Assembly (NCBI GenBank): GCA_030386875.1
Contig: CM059579.1
Location: 90,772,253 to 90,836,252 of the forward strand
DNA length: 64,000 nt
Source of the DNA: Morinoia aosen
Lineage: Eukaryota; Arthropoda; Malacostraca; Amphipoda; Talitridae
Reading direction: 5' to 3'
Shown here: positions 36,348 through 46,773 of the stretch, in pieces
Layout: each line of letters opens with the position of its first letter
Numbering within the stretch: the first letter of the stretch is position 1
Notes under the pieces: generated by a model
Told to the model about the DNA's origin: nothing
The model's input: the letters and a program-made list of their open reading frames with translations, nothing else
The model's database searches: none
Made by a program: the position numbers and the translations under genes

Positions 36348-38672
36348 TGTTAGGATCTGGCCGTGGGGTATAGCCAGTCCTTACAAACCTCGATAAGCAT
36401 TTGGGAGTATCATGAGAAAGGACAATAAGGCACTCTGGACTCAGCTTTTTGGGTATATATTGGAAGGAAGCCGGAGAGGACCGCCGAGTCGTGAACCACC
36501 GATGAACTTGGCTGAAGAGGGTTTGCAGTCCGGGCAGTTGGGAGGCTCCTGGAGAAGTGCTGGAGTCGACCGTGTGTGTGTGGGTTGCAAATGATGTAAG
36601 AGCCCAGTATATAGACTTTGAGGAAACCGTGACGTTGTGAGTGATCGAGTTTGATTGAGTTGAGGCCAGGCAGGGCGGCTCAAGTTGAGGCAATTCTTAG
36701 GTGAGTTAAGTAGCATTAAAGCCCACACAAGCGAGACCAAAATGAGGCCCAAGGCCAGGTAAATTCTGGTTAAGTCACGTCCAGTTAAGGTCGGGCCAGT
36801 TTCAGTTGATGCCGGTTGAGGTAAAACCCAATACTAGTCCAACAAAAGGGAATCCCACTAAGGAAATGCCTGGGGAGTTTTAAGGCCAATTCAGTTAAGT
36901 TGAGGCAAAGCAAGGCCCAAGGGGAGGCTGTTGCGAGTGGTGTGTGGCGATGACGTTGAAGTCCTGCAAAGAGTCCAATAAGCTGGATGAACAGTCCAAG
37001 GAGACATCAAGGAAAATTCCACCACTGACAGTCCCACAGCATCGTACTTAATAAAACTCCCACACAGCAGAATTCGAGAAATCCTACAGATTTGACTCTA
37101 GTTAATTTCATTTGTTCTCTTTCTCGTCAAGCTCAAAAGTAGAGAGATAGGACAGAATCAATTAAAAAACTCTTATACAGCTGCTCTTGCTTTAAATACA
37201 AGGCATAAAATTTAAGAATTTTTAGTAATACTTTTAGTGATTATCTAAGAGCAAAATCGGGGATCAAATCCCTGGAACCATGGAAAACACATGACTTAAC
37301 AAGACAGGGTTCATGAAGCAAAAGAAAAGAATTACAGCAATTAAGAATTTCATAGAAAGAGAATTAATGCTTCTTTAAGTACTCTAGAACGTCTCTATAA
37401 CTGTACAAGAAATAACAGAGAAAAATTCTAAGGTTTCATTGATATAAATCCTACTGAAAATCACTGATAAATATCATTTGCAATACCAAAAAATCAAGGA
37501 ATAATCTCCACAATAAAAAAGGAAACACTAAACGTTTCGCTTGCACAGAAGGGAAATATGCGCAAAACGAAAACATGAAAATCAGTGCGGCGATTAACCC
37601 GGCGGCTCTACACGTCGGCATTCACCAAGCCGCCGGCGTAATTTGTACGCACTCACGAAAGGCAAATGGTAGTGGGTGTTTTTGTCACAAGAATGAACAG
37701 AATGGAATTAAATTTTTATTGAAATGATTTAAATTGAAATAAGTGCGCTTAAACGCAAGGTTCATGGCGTATGAACTATAAAAAATGAAACTCAAAACTT
37801 TAGCAAGCATATACATGAATAACCCTCGTAATTTATAAACATACGAGATTATTAAGAGACATCTTTAATTATTATTTCGCGTTGAAACATATCTAAGAAA
37901 AACTACTGCAAGTATGTTTGTAAAAAAAAAAGAAAAATACTATTATAACACATGCTTATAGTGCAATTATATAGTCACGGAGTAGTGACAGGAGACGGCA
38001 GTGTATGCTCCGCCATTTGGAAAACAAAGACACACTATCCACAAAGAACGCCGGCAATTCAGCCGCGTTCGTTCACGAGTCAGTCTATGAATAATTCTCG
38101 ATATGATACTGGCGACCGCAATATTTAATTTGCAGAAAAGAAGGACGATAGCTGAATATCTAGTATGAAGTCTCAACACGTGAATTTGGAAATGACACGC
38201 AAATGTTTCCGCTATTTCACGCTGAGGGAGCATCCGAAATACACATGCCCGTCTAAGAGCTTTAGCAATATTTTCAAGTTCATCCTTAATTCACGACGAT
38301 GATCAGATCCTTAAGTTAATTGACATGCACACAGGGAATTTACACTTGTATACGTTACCAGGTTACTTCTTATTTAAACACTAATTTTCTTCACTTACAC
38401 GAACACGGTATGCACGAACTAGTAAGGCACGATAGAATGTGATTCGAAAGGACGCCACGCACAGTGCTGCCAGATTCAGAGGCTTGAAACACGAACATGT
38501 CAATTGTGACTTTAATTTTTATGCTTTTTGCACAAAAACTTTAAGGATTACGAATTAGAAGTAGAAAATAATTAATAATAAATTAGAGTAAGATTTTTAA
38601 TGCTAATAATTAATGTATTTAAGTGCGAATGGGAAAATTTATAATTCTTACGCTTGTGTAGCGATTGCTACA
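36348..38672 (-). mobile_element. Solo LTR (copy 2, 2325 bp, reversed)
   Basis: It reads on the minus strand from TGTAGC (38672 leftward) to CTAACA (36348). The 4-bp duplication CATA flanks it (36344-36347 and 38673-38676). It is the inverted counterpart of copy 3, with matches along the whole length; for example the segment near 36360-36400 is complementary to 46245-46295, and that near 37130-37390 to 45245-45515. No coding capacity was recognised. Confidence 0.82.
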
Positions 38673-38676
38673 CATA

Positions 38677-38925
38677 TGTGTGTACTAAACTGACAACTAG
38701 CATTTTACTAGAGATAATGGTCATTTTCTGTTCACTCTCAACTTGTAACATTACCTAACTCGTCATCTCTTTATTATTGTAAAGCATTCATGTACAAACT
38801 ATACATTTGTTGTACGATCATCCATTTATATTTAAATAAAATGCTTATTAACTAACGACCGGTATGTTAAAATTGTTGAATTAGAAATACAAAACTTATA
38901 ATCTTCTTGGTCCTCATGCTTATGC

Positions 38926-38956
<31 letters not shown>
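38677..38956 (+). mobile_element. Non-LTR element copy B, left part
   Basis: From about 38815 it matches 35618-35730 (GATCATCCATTTATATTTAA ... CTTCTTGGTCCTC). The bases before that extend beyond the left end of copy A or belong to the tail of copy A. It ends in a (TA)n run that was the target of solo LTR copy 3. The right part continues at 46296. Confidence 0.65.
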
Positions 38957-38960
<4 letters not shown>

Positions 38961-40230
38961 GCATATCGCTACAAAGCGTAAGAATTATGAATTTTTCCCT
39001 TTCGCACTTAAATAAAATTAATCATTGGCGTTAAAAATCTTACTATAATTTATTATTAATTATTTTCTACTTCTAATTCGTAATCATTGAAGTTTTTGTG
39101 TAAATACATGAGAGATCAAATAATCATTCGACATTTCGAGTTTAAAGCAGCCCGATACGGCAACATCGAAGAGCGTCACTTGAACTAGCTCACTCTTGCT
39201 TGTGGCTTTAGCGTGCGAACATCATCTTGTAAGTGCAAGTGAAATTTAGGCTTAGAATAGAAAGAAACCGGGTAAAATTAAATGTGCCATGTGTTTTTTT
39301 TCGTGTGATTGTGTTAAACTTAAAGAACTGCTCAGTGTCATAAACTCTCAAATAGTGTTAAGATTCTTAGACTAGCATGTGTTATCTAGAGTGCTAACTC
39401 GGTGATATAAAGTGAATATTGCGTGTCATTTCCAGATTCACGTGTTTAAATTTCATACTAGATATTCAGCTAACGTCATTGTTTCTTTTTACGGCAAAAC
39501 TTATATTGTGGTTGCCAGTATCATATCGAGAATTACTCATAAAAACTGACTCGTGAACGCACGCGGCTAAATCGCCGGCGTTCTTTGTCGATAGGTGTCT
39601 TTGTTGTTTTCAATGGCGGAGCAGATACTGCCGTTTTCCGTCACTACGCCGTGACCATAACTGCACTATAAGCATGGATATAATAGTATCTTCTTTTTTT
39701 TACAAGGCGTACTTGCAGTAGTTTCTCTTAAATAATGTTTCAACGCGAAATAATAATTATAGACGTCTCCTAATAATCTCGTATGTGTACAAATTACGAA
39801 AATTATTCATGTCTATACTTGCTAAAGTTTTGAGTCGTCTTTTTTTTATAGCTCATACTCCTTGAACCTTGCGTAATCGCACTTATTTCAATTTAAATCA
39901 TTTTAATAACAATTTAATTTCATTCTGCTCATTCTTGTGACAAAAATACCCACTACCATTTGCCTTTCACCAGTGCGCACAAATTATGCCGGCGGCTTTG
40001 GCGAATGCCGACGTGTAGAGCCGCCGGGTTATTCGCCGCACTGATCTTCATGTTTCATCTCGCGCACATTTCCTTTCCACGCAAGCAAAAACGTTTAGTG
40101 CTTCCTTTTCTTATTATTGGGTATTATTCCTTACCATTTATTAATTGCACCTGATATTTACCCGTGATTTTCAGTAGGATTTATATCAAATGAAACCTTA
40201 GAATTTTTCTCTGTTATTTCTTGTACAAGT

Positions 40231-40569
40231 TGTTGGCTTACCGTCAAAATCTGCTCGATGCCTTCACCGCCAGCAGACCCGTCAAGTAGCTGCCACAGCT
40301 AGATGACCTTCCTCGTAGAACCAGAGGAATTCCGAAAGCAAGGCACCCGCCTTGCTCACAGACGTAACGAAAGAGAACACGCCGGCACAACCGACGCAAA
40401 AACCGAAGAGCGAAACCACACGCGCGACTGCACTCGACAAGATCCATTCGAACACTGACGTCACTCGCCCGCCTCCAGTCAGTGGCGGCAGCCAGGAAAG
40501 GCTGCGCCAGCCAGTCAGCCAGTTGCCAGCCAAATTCTCGGGATTTGCGGCGGCCAATTTATCACCACA
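40231..40569 (-). repeat. Nested-LTR 3' LTR (339 bp)
   Basis: On the minus strand it runs TGTGGTGATA ... AAGCCAACA. It is the same length as 44900-45238 and differs from it at one position. Confidence 0.93.
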
Positions 40570-40582
40570 TCTCCTCCAGTTT
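40570..40582 (-). promoter_or_regulatory. Polypurine tract of Nested-LTR
   Basis: Minus-strand CTGGAGGAGA lies directly upstream of the 3' LTR, 39 nt or less after the pol stop codon. Confidence 0.7.
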
Positions 40583-40608
40583 CTCACGAAACTCCCGGTG
40601 TCCAGTGC

Positions 40609-43600
40609 TTAGCACTCGTACTCGTTTAGGTACGAGGGACGCCGTCGTTCACGGTGTGACCGCCTTAATTGCGCCGGCTCCCCCTGGGGCTGCTCTGCCT
40701 CTCCATCAGTAGCGGCAGGCTCCTCGCCCTCTTCCTCAAGTGAGTCTTGACTAAACTCATTCTCTGCCGCCGGCGCCACTGGCGCCGCGTTTAATGCGTC
40801 CACCACCACCCTCTCAGGCAACGCAAGAGGAGCTGCGCCACCGCCGCCACCTCCGCCGAAGATAACTTCGTCGGGCGCCGCAGCGCCCTCGGCGCCCCGG
40901 TGATTCTCGGGGACACGGCCCCGATCACCCCCAATGCGTCGTCTCCTGACGTCACGCACATGCCTGGGCATGCCGTCTACGCAGACCACGTACTTTGACA
41001 CGACGCTGGTGACCTCACCTGACGTCCACTGCTTCGTGCATGACGGCAGCGGGGGCTTCACCCACACCTCATCGCCGACAGCAAAACTGTTGCTCGCGCC
41101 GCCATCAATCACCCGAAGATTGACGTCAAACGGCACTCGCCAGCGATACCGAAAAATACCGCTCGAAGGGACTGAGCCCGCCTCAGTGTCCTTCCGGGGC
41201 GTCACATTATACCAAAATGTAGCCTCCTCAGGAGTGATACCTCCCCTGGCGGCGATCCTCTTGATCGTCCGATGATTTCTCTCCACGATCCCGTTGCCGC
41301 TCGGGGCGTAGGCGGCACGGAATCGCAGCGAAATCCCCCACGCATCAGCGAACTGTGCCACAGTCGCTGATCGAAACGCCGTCGAATTGTCCAGGAGCAA
41401 CTCGTCACACGGCCCTCGCTCAATTACGATTTCCCGCAAGTGAGCGACAATACTCGCTGCTGACTCATTCAGCAGCCGTCGCCAGATGGCGAACCGCGAG
41501 GGACCACAGTCAACCAATGACAGGTAGAGCTTAGTGCCATAGTGGGTCACATCAATTGCAACCCGGCGCCAACTCTCCTCCACAGACAGATCCCCCCGCT
41601 CCACGAGATTTTCCCCCCGCAGCGCAGGGTCGATCCGCTGGCAGGCCTCGCATCCAGCCAGCTCCCGCTTCACCTGTTCGCGCGACAGATCACTGCGGAT
41701 CTGACGCGCCAAGTAGAGCGTCCGATCAATGCCCAAATGATGCGGCAAATGAGCCGCCCAGATGGCATCCTCGACACTCTCTCCAGTGGCAAGCACGGCC
41801 GCCACCTCTGCGCCGGCTTCCCCACCATCGCGGTAACTAAGCCACCTCTTAGGTACCCTGGTCAGCTGGTCGGCCTTGTTCTCGATCGTCGAGACGAAGC
41901 GAACAGACACGACCAGACCATGCTCAGCGATCGTCTCACGGATCACCCCAAGACGTCGCTTCACGAGCATCTCCGCCGCGCCCTTCGTGCGAACACGATT
42001 GCGGCCATCGACAGTGTTGTCCATCCATGTGACGACTGTCCGGGAATCACTGGCGACCGTGAAGGTCTTAAAACCCCACGCAATCGCCAAATTGATACCC
42101 CGCGCCACCGCTTCCAACTCGGCCACATTGATATGAAGGTGGTCTGACTCTTTTCGGAGCCAAGACGCATCCTCCACAATGCGGCCATCGACCTCAAGGG
42201 CCACACCAACTCCGAGGGAGCTGGCATCAGCCCACACGGTAACCGTACCATGCGAGTCGACACCCCACACGCCCCCAACAGGGTCGTCCCGACGAGCCCG
42301 CGCCAACAGCTCCGCAGCCAACGAGCTGACAGAACCGTCAACCGGGTCGTCCCAAGAGCCACTGCACCCCAGCCGTTTCAAAAAACTGCAACAAGGACGC
42401 AGCCACCCCGCCACGGGGTAATGGCCAACTAACCGACCGCACAAGGAGAACAGCCCTCTCTTCGTCAGGCCGGCATTCACCGAGCCAAACTCGGAGAGAG
42501 CAGTCCCCCGCGACATTCGAAGATGTCCGTTGGCATCTTTCCGCAAAGAAATGCCCAACAGCCGACCTCCATCAAGGCACTCAGGCTCCTTTGACACAAG
42601 TCCGTACCGTGCCAAATGCTCCCGGAGCTCCTGCGCGCTGAGAATGGACTCACACACCACTACATCATCGATATAGTGGTCCGTCCCTCGACGGACGCGA
42701 TCGGTCAGCGACAGAACCTTGCCGAGAATCACCGTCATGATTCGAGGCGCACACGAGAGGCCAAAGCCTAATCGCGTCAAAGCGTAAGGCACACCCTTAA
42801 ACTTCACGATCTGGTACCGCCACAGATCCTCGGAAACGTGGATCTGCAGGTACGCGGACTTAAGGTCGACGACCTTAAGCTCGCCCCGCAGCTGCCGCCA
42901 CTTCCGAATCTTGTCGCCACACACAGCGACCATGTCATCGCCAGTATGACATTCGACAAAGCCGTTCAACTCACGATAATCCATGACTGGACGGACTTTG
43001 TCCTTCGTTGGTTGCACGACGGCCAGCAACGGAATGACGCCCGGGATGGGGCCATGCCATCGCCTCAACCAACCCTTTGAGATCCAACTCTGAATCTCCG
43101 CCTCATAGCGCTCCCGCACGTGAGGCGCCTGAGTACATCCGTACTCCGCGACCCGAGTCTGCAGCCCCTCGGGCGGCTTCTCGGACCACCGCCAACTGAC
43201 GGTCCACCGACCGTCAGCGAACCTAGCAACAAAGTCAGGGTCGACGATCTCGATCGGCGCTGGCGCGCCTTTCGACCCCACCGGCCCCGCCCCTGCCACC
43301 AGGCCGGCTCCCAGCTTGGCACGGGCGAGTCCATTGCTGGATCTCCCACAGCATCCAGTTGACCGGGATCTCCCCCAGTCAACCGCATACTTCGAGTCAG
43401 GACCTCTTCTGACGGTGACGCCCCCCATGTGATCGATAACATCACTCCCGAGAAGACAGTCCACGCCAAGGTTCCCCAACTCCGGCATGACGAGCGCAGT
43501 GACACCGAAACAATGCCCCTGCAACCCGACTACCACCCGACAGTGCTTCCCCACATGGGAAGTCCTGCCGTCCGCCGTTAGCAACGGCCGCCCCGGCCGG

Positions 43601-43785
43601 GGGCATTGGCCCACCACCACCCGCGGACAAACCACCGTCCGCTCGCTCCCGGAGTCTACCAGACACCAAGAACAATGCCCATTCAAGATGGCACGAACGA
43701 CTGGCAACCGACGCCCCGTCGTAACGCCAGTCGCTCCGAGCGATTCTAGATCGCCCCGACCCAGCGACACACCCGTGCCGCTCAA
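40609..43785 (-). CDS. pol: Nested-LTR pol polyprotein
   Basis: A 1058-codon frame (numbered from a TTG; real entry is by -1 frameshift from gag, and the frame is open up to the slippery site at 43911). Protease has VDSGS (Asp44). Reverse transcriptase has VVDLKSAYLQ (305-314) and YIDDVVV (371-377). RNase H has WADASS (Asp520), AELEAV (Glu556) and ASDSR (Asp580). Integrase has an HHCC finger (residues 679-715) and a complete DDE triad (Asp745, Asp799, Glu835), followed by a WVKP...V..YVV.VDG tail like a GPY/F module. The order PR-RT-RH-IN is that of Ty3/gypsy elements. No internal stop. The lineage is divergent (TRLGFGLSCAPRIM in RT), and I do not assign a named clade. Confidence 0.93.
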   Translation of the reverse strand: MSGTGVSLGRGDLESLGATGVTTGRRLPVVRAILNGHCSWCLVDSGSERTVVCPRVVVGQCPRPGRPLLTADGRTSHVGKHCRVVVGLQGHCFGVTALVMPELGNLGVDCLLGSDVIDHMGGVTVRRGPDSKYAVDWGRSRSTGCCGRSSNGLARAKLGAGLVAGAGPVGSKGAPAPIEIVDPDFVARFADGRWTVSWRWSEKPPEGLQTRVAEYGCTQAPHVRERYEAEIQSWISKGWLRRWHGPIPGVIPLLAVVQPTKDKVRPVMDYRELNGFVECHTGDDMVAVCGDKIRKWRQLRGELKVVDLKSAYLQIHVSEDLWRYQIVKFKGVPYALTRLGFGLSCAPRIMTVILGKVLSLTDRVRRGTDHYIDDVVVCESILSAQELREHLARYGLVSKEPECLDGGRLLGISLRKDANGHLRMSRGTALSEFGSVNAGLTKRGLFSLCGRLVGHYPVAGWLRPCCSFLKRLGCSGSWDDPVDGSVSSLAAELLARARRDDPVGGVWGVDSHGTVTVWADASSLGVGVALEVDGRIVEDASWLRKESDHLHINVAELEAVARGINLAIAWGFKTFTVASDSRTVVTWMDNTVDGRNRVRTKGAAEMLVKRRLGVIRETIAEHGLVVSVRFVSTIENKADQLTRVPKRWLSYRDGGEAGAEVAAVLATGESVEDAIWAAHLPHHLGIDRTLYLARQIRSDLSREQVKRELAGCEACQRIDPALRGENLVERGDLSVEESWRRVAIDVTHYGTKLYLSLVDCGPSRFAIWRRLLNESAASIVAHLREIVIERGPCDELLLDNSTAFRSATVAQFADAWGISLRFRAAYAPSGNGIVERNHRTIKRIAARGGITPEEATFWYNVTPRKDTEAGSVPSSGIFRYRWRVPFDVNLRVIDGGASNSFAVGDEVWVKPPLPSCTKQWTSGEVTSVVSKYVVCVDGMPRHVRDVRRRRIGGDRGRVPENHRGAEGAAAPDEVIFGGGGGGGAAPLALPERVVVDALNAAPVAPAAENEFSQDSLEEEGEEPAATDGEAEQPQGEPAQLRRSHRERRRPSYLNEYEC

Positions 43786-43850
43786 GGTCCCTCTCTCCGA
43801 GGGGGCGCCGTCACCTCCCTCGGGGGGAGGAGACCTCCGGTAAGCTTGGC

Positions 43851-44852
43851 TTACGCGGATTCCATTGAGGAGGACGCGTCGCCCCGACTGGCGTCCTCCG
43901 CAGCGAAACCCGACCCACCAACCGCAGGCCTACCTACTGCCGGGCAGTCACCGGCAAAATGCCCGACCTCCCCACATGCAAAGCACGCAAACTTCCGTTT
44001 GGCGGCGGGAGCCTTCCTGGCCCCCCCGCCAGCAGGCGCCGCCGCGCCTGGCTTCTGCGGGCAAACCCGCACGCGGTGTGCACCGCCGCAGCGGTAACAA
44101 GCACCCTTGCCACCACTGCCCTGCTTCCCCGCAGCAGCAAGGTCTGCTCCGCGCCTGACCTCCTGGCCACGCCCGGCAGCAGCCCTCTGTGCGGCCATCC
44201 TCTCCCGCACTCTCGACACTACATCGTCGAACGGCGCAGTATACGCGTCCCCCCGCGAAACTGCCCACGTATACAGAGTAGTGGGGAGACCCTCATAGAA
44301 TTTGACCCTAAAAATCAAATCCTTCTTGGTCGACCCCACCCTCCCACCCAGACGCGCCAGGTCATCCAGGTACACGTCCACCGACTCCCCGGCCCCAAGC
44401 CGACGGTCGGTGAACCGCCTATATGCTTCCTGCATAGGCAAAGCAAATTGCGAGGCCAACACAGCCCTAACTGCCTGCCACTGACCCGCATCACCGACAG
44501 TCATCGAGCGAAACACTCGAGCGGCGTTGCCGTCGAGCATGAACCCGATGATGTCGGTCGGAGCCACCCGCTCCAGCTGGCAGAGCCTCTCCAAGCTCTC
44601 CAGCCACTCAAGCGCGTCGACCGACCCATCGCCCGTCAGCTTAGGCAACTGCCTAGACAGACGGTCGAGGATCGGCCCGTCAGGAACACCCTGAGTCAGG
44701 ATGTTCGCCAGCAGGCTAGCATCCACAAGCACACCACCCGACATGCTCCCCGCCGGCGGCGCTGGCGATGCCGCATCGCCAGCTCCGGCTGCCGCAGCCT
44801 TTCCAGCTGTGTCAGCCACCTCAGCCGACGCAGCCGTTCCAGCCGCCGCCAT
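43851..44852 (-). CDS. gag: Nested-LTR gag
   Basis: A 333-codon frame from the first ATG (44852; an upstream GTG at 44864 is in frame but is not a normal start). The ATG lies in AAGATGGCGGC, a strong start context. The N-terminal part is Ala-rich. The central part has LDRLSRQLPKLTGDGSVDALEWLESLERLC, typical of gypsy capsids in spirit. The C-terminal part has two zinc knuckles: CYRCGGAHRVRVC (spacing C-x2-C-x3-H-x4-C, one residue shorter than usual) and CFACGEVGHFAGDC (standard C-x2-C-x4-H-x4-C). It packages the RNA and forms the particle. It ends in TAA at 43853-43851, after the slippery site into pol. Confidence 0.92.
   Translation of the reverse strand: MAAAGTAASAEVADTAGKAAAAGAGDAASPAPPAGSMSGGVLVDASLLANILTQGVPDGPILDRLSRQLPKLTGDGSVDALEWLESLERLCQLERVAPTDIIGFMLDGNAARVFRSMTVGDAGQWQAVRAVLASQFALPMQEAYRRFTDRRLGAGESVDVYLDDLARLGGRVGSTKKDLIFRVKFYEGLPTTLYTWAVSRGDAYTAPFDDVVSRVRERMAAQRAAAGRGQEVRRGADLAAAGKQGSGGKGACYRCGGAHRVRVCPQKPGAAAPAGGGARKAPAAKRKFACFACGEVGHFAGDCPAVGRPAVGGSGFAAEDASRGDASSSMESA
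43869..43911 (-). promoter_or_regulatory. -1 ribosomal frameshift signal, Nested-LTR gag/pol
   Basis: On the minus strand the heptamer G GGT TTC (43911-43905) is in gag phase (GGT at 43910-43908). After a 5-nt spacer comes a perfect 9-bp stem: GGAGGACGC (43899-43891) with GCGTCCTCC (43877-43869), loop 13 nt. The -1 frame is open from the heptamer through the gag stop into pol. Heptamer, spacer length and stem all fit programmed -1 frameshifting. Confidence 0.85.
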
Positions 44853-44899
44853 CTTGATGCCCACAAGAAGGCTACCACCGCCAAAAAGCCTAGATAGCT

Positions 44900-45238
44900 T
44901 GTTGGCTTACCGTCAAAATCTGCTCGATGCCTTCACCGCCAGCAGACCCGTCAAGTAGCTGCCACAGCTAGATGACCTTCCTCGTAGAACCAGAGGAATT
45001 CCGAAAGCAAGGCACCCGCCTTGCTCACAGACGTAACGAAAGAGAACACGCCGGCACAACCGACGCAAAAACCGAAGAGCGAAACCACACGCGCGACTGC
45101 ACTCGACAAGATCCATTCGAACACTGACGTCACTCGCCCGCCGCCAGTCAGTGGCGGCAGCCAGGAAAGGCTGCGCCAGCCAGTCAGCCAGTTGCCAGCC
45201 AAATTCTCGGGATTTGCGGCGGCCAATTTATCACCACA
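44900..45238 (-). repeat. Nested-LTR 5' LTR (339 bp)
   Basis: The promoter-bearing LTR of the minus-strand element. It starts (minus) TGTGGTGATA at 45238 and ends CCAACA at 44900. Confidence 0.93.
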
Positions 45239-46295
45239 CAAGTTATAGAGATGTTCTAGAGTACTTAAAGAAGCATTAATTCTCTTTATAGGAAATTCTT
45301 AATTGCTGTAATTCTTTTCTTCTGCTTCTTGAACCATGTCCTGTTAAGTCATGTGTTTTGAAATGGTTCCAGGGATTTGATCCCCGATTATGCTTTAGAT
45401 AATCACCAATAGTATTACTAAAAATTCTTGAACTTTATGCCTTGTATTTAAAGCAGGAGCAGCTGTATAAGAGTTTTCTTAATGGCTTCTGTCCTATCTC
45501 TCCACTTTCGAGCTTGACGAGGAAGAGAACAAATGAAATTAACTAGAGTCAAATCTGTAGGAATTCTCGGATTCTGCCGTGTGGGAGTTTTATTATTATT
45601 TTATGATGTGGACTGTCAGTGGTGTTTCCTTGATGTCTCCTTGGACTGTTTATCCAGCTTTTTGGACTCCTTGCAGGACCTCCACGTCATCACACACACC
45701 ACTTACAACATTCTCCCTGGGCCGCTTTTGGGATTTCTCTACTTGGATTAGATTTGGCTATGCTCAAAAACCTTCAGCCTTATATATTCCCTAATTACGG
45801 GCCTTAATTCTCAACTGCCAAAAATTACGGGCACAATTGAATTATCCCCTCGATTGCCGAATTCAGCGTGCCTGGATCATAATTACTATTCAAACCAAGA
45901 GTCATCATCGCCATCAGGCTCGGCACCTTGATCAAACTCACCTGCTCCAAAATTAAGCAGGCTTTGCCCACACAAATAGCTACGCACCGATTGTTGTGCT
46001 TGTTTACAAATTGCCCTCAGTAAATATATTATTCTGAACACAATACACTTAAAAATCTCATCCACCGGCCGGAGCGACTGCCTCCGGACTGCGAAGTATC
46101 TTCAGTCAAGATCTGCAGGATCAAGTCTCGTCGATCCGCAGGATCAAGTCTCGGCGACCTTCCCGGCTTCTTCCAATAAAACCATACAAAAAAAAAGCTG
46201 AGTCCAAAGAGCCTTATTATCCCTCTCATAATTTTTCCCAGATGCTTGTCGAGGTTTCGTGAGGACTGGCTATACCCCTCGGTCAGATCCAAACA

Positions 46296-46773
46296 TATAT
46301 ATATATATCTGTATGTGTGTGTCTATGTATGTATATATATATGTACGTATATATATGTATATGGATTTGTATTTATATTTTTTTTCATGCTTCCTTAAAA
46401 TGACACTTTTGAACATTTGCCGAAACAAGCGATTCATATATTATTTCCTGGCATCAATAATTGCGAAGTTTTATGTCATGTACATGTAAACTGTCAAAAG
46501 CTTTTGCACCCCACAATGAAAATGCATCGTCCATGAATTTGCGTTATCTCTTATAATTATCATTACATGTATTGTCAAATGTAGATTAAGCAATATTAGG
46601 AGTACATTGCCCTCAATCATTTATTTTCGACTAGTGACACGAGTTTTTCAATACTCGTGTGTGTGTATCATCTAAGTGTATTAATTTTAAGATATTTAAA
46701 AACCAATGATTGTAATATTGTACAATCTCTATTGGAAATAAAGTTTTTTCTTTCTTTCTTCTTTCTTTCTTTC
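46296..46773 (+). mobile_element. Non-LTR element copy B, right part
   Basis: It continues 38956 after solo LTR copy 3. It holds a TA/TG microsatellite and then sequence colinear with copy A (ATGCTTCCTTAAAATGA, AATGAAAATGCATCGTCC, TCTCTATTGGAAATAAA), ending in a CTTT-rich tail (46744-46773) that runs into the resumed Gypsy-1 LTR. The pyrimidine tail hides the exact target duplication. Confidence 0.68.

Larger units (their letters stand above)
40231..45238 (-). mobile_element. Nested-LTR: compact, apparently intact gypsy-type retrotransposon (5008 bp)
   Basis: Two 339-bp LTRs, one differing base between them by my reading (40474 T against 45143 G), and the 5-bp duplication CAAGT (40226-40230 and 45239-45243). 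Minus-strand gag and pol are both open, with a frameshift module between them. The leader between the 5' LTR and the gag ATG is only 47 nt. A polypurine tract (CTGGAGGAGA) abuts the 3' LTR. GC content is clearly higher than in the flanking DNA. All the visible features expected of a recently moved, autonomous element are present. Confidence 0.93.
38957..46295 (+). mobile_element. Solo LTR (copy 3), interrupted by Nested-LTR
   Basis: It starts TGTAGCATATCGCTACA (38957) and ends CCAAACA (46295), flanked by TATA (38953-38956 and 46296-46299). Removing 40231-45243 (Nested-LTR plus one copy of its 5-bp duplication) leaves 2326 bp, close to the 2298 and 2325 bp of the other copies. The rejoined boundary also agrees with the uninterrupted copy 2 around its position 37405. 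The GGCAACAT/GTAAGTG block is at 39159-39235. Confidence 0.82.

Noticed and set aside
41542-44897. Long plus-strand frames opposite Nested-LTR gag and pol (for example 41542-42147 and 43959-44897)
   Set aside because: They are antisense to clearly functional minus-strand frames in GC-rich DNA and show no recognisable domains.
36348-46295. Long inverted repeat as the terminal repeats of one large DNA element (Polinton or Foldback type)
   Set aside because: Each arm has its own different 4-bp duplication (CATA, TATA), a third arm stands alone at 22894-25191 with ATTA, and only 284 bp of repeat sequence lies between the arms. Independent solo LTR insertions explain this better.
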